DNA of 5,438 bases, taken from assembly GCA_002438075.1 (NCBI GenBank), contig DJSQ01000033.1, positions 1 through 5,438 of the forward strand, read 5' to 3'. Position 1 is the first letter of the stretch; each line of letters starts with the position of its first letter. Both the position numbers and the translations under genes were made by a program. This DNA comes from Clostridiales bacterium UBA6330 (lineage in GTDB: Bacteria > Bacillota > Clostridia > Oscillospirales > CAG-272). Positions 5,311 to 5,438 of this stretch are shown here, in pieces. The notes under the pieces were generated by a model. The model was given only the letters and a program-made list of their open reading frames with translations, was not told the DNA's origin and ran no database searches.

Positions 5311-5438
5311 TTATTTCACCTTCAAGGTCTGAATCTCAAATGCGCGGAAATCAAGCGTGACGGCGTTGTCCCTGACGGTCAGTTCCTGCAAAGCATTCTC
5401 GCCCATGTCGCAGAGCATGACCGACTTTACGGGATAGC
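5311..5438 (-). CDS. C-terminal end of a probable GH38 alpha-mannosidase (partial)
   Basis: The last 41 codons and TAA stop of a minus-strand gene enter from the right edge. The visible protein contains SVMLCDMGENALQELTV followed by LDFRAFEIQTLKVK. An acidic, asparagine-containing stretch followed by a near-terminal phenylalanine-glutamate-isoleucine and a threonine-leucine-lysine ending resembles the C-terminal beta domain of GH38 alpha-mannosidases, which commonly end in a PFEIKT-like motif. The catalytic domain is outside the window, so activity cannot be judged. It converges on the isomerase gene, with the 234-bp structured element between. The coding call is fairly firm from frame and composition; the family call is moderate. 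Confidence 0.6.
   Translation of the reverse strand, partial: YPVKSVMLCDMGENALQELTVRDNAVTLDFRAFEIQTLKVK

Noticed and set aside
5095..5332. Short open frames of 63 and 72 codons on both strands within the structured element
   Set aside because: Both run through palindromic sequence, resemble no protein, lack good ribosome-binding sites and overlap each other.

Overview
The window looks like chromosomal DNA from a GC-rich member of the Bacillota, probably an anaerobic gut-type Clostridia (Oscillospirales or Christensenellales-like). This placement is an inference. It rests on a strong AGGAGG ribosome-binding site, near-consensus SigA promoters, a CsoR/CopA copper system of Gram-positive type, a permease resembling sporulation protein YtvI, a cyclophilin with a lipoprotein-like N terminus, and a glycoside hydrolase family 38-like C terminus. 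No ribosomal or other taxonomic marker gene is present.

Bases 15-3070 are a copper-homeostasis operon read on the minus strand: csoR (copper-sensing repressor) then copA (Cu(I)-exporting P1B-type ATPase). The operon starts from a TTGACA-17-TATAAT promoter. One CsoR-type operator fills the 17-bp spacer exactly, and a second covers the predicted start of transcription. Copper binding to CsoR should release both sites and induce export. CopA carries one metal-binding HMA domain at each end. The C-terminal one follows a Gly/Ser/Thr linker encoded by 9-bp tandem repeats, so it looks like a fused CopZ-type chaperone domain. No separate copZ is visible.

Upstream on the same strand (3087-4226) is an AI-2E/YtvI-type membrane protein. 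No clear terminator separates it from the csoR promoter. It diverges from a plus-strand gene (4369-5055) for an exported, probably lipid-anchored cyclophilin-type peptidyl-prolyl isomerase with its own near-consensus promoter. A GH38-like alpha-mannosidase gene enters from the right edge on the minus strand and ends at 5311, converging on the isomerase gene.

The 255-bp gap between the two convergent stop codons is nearly filled by a 234-bp element (5068-5301) that codes for nothing convincing. It has perfect 28-bp terminal inverted repeats. Inside are a hairpin with a perfect 21-bp stem, a second long hairpin, and a compact three-way junction of two hairpins closed by an 8-bp helix. This is the least explained and most interesting part of the window. 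It could be a non-autonomous mobile element (MITE-like), a structured RNA, or an elaborate bidirectional terminator.
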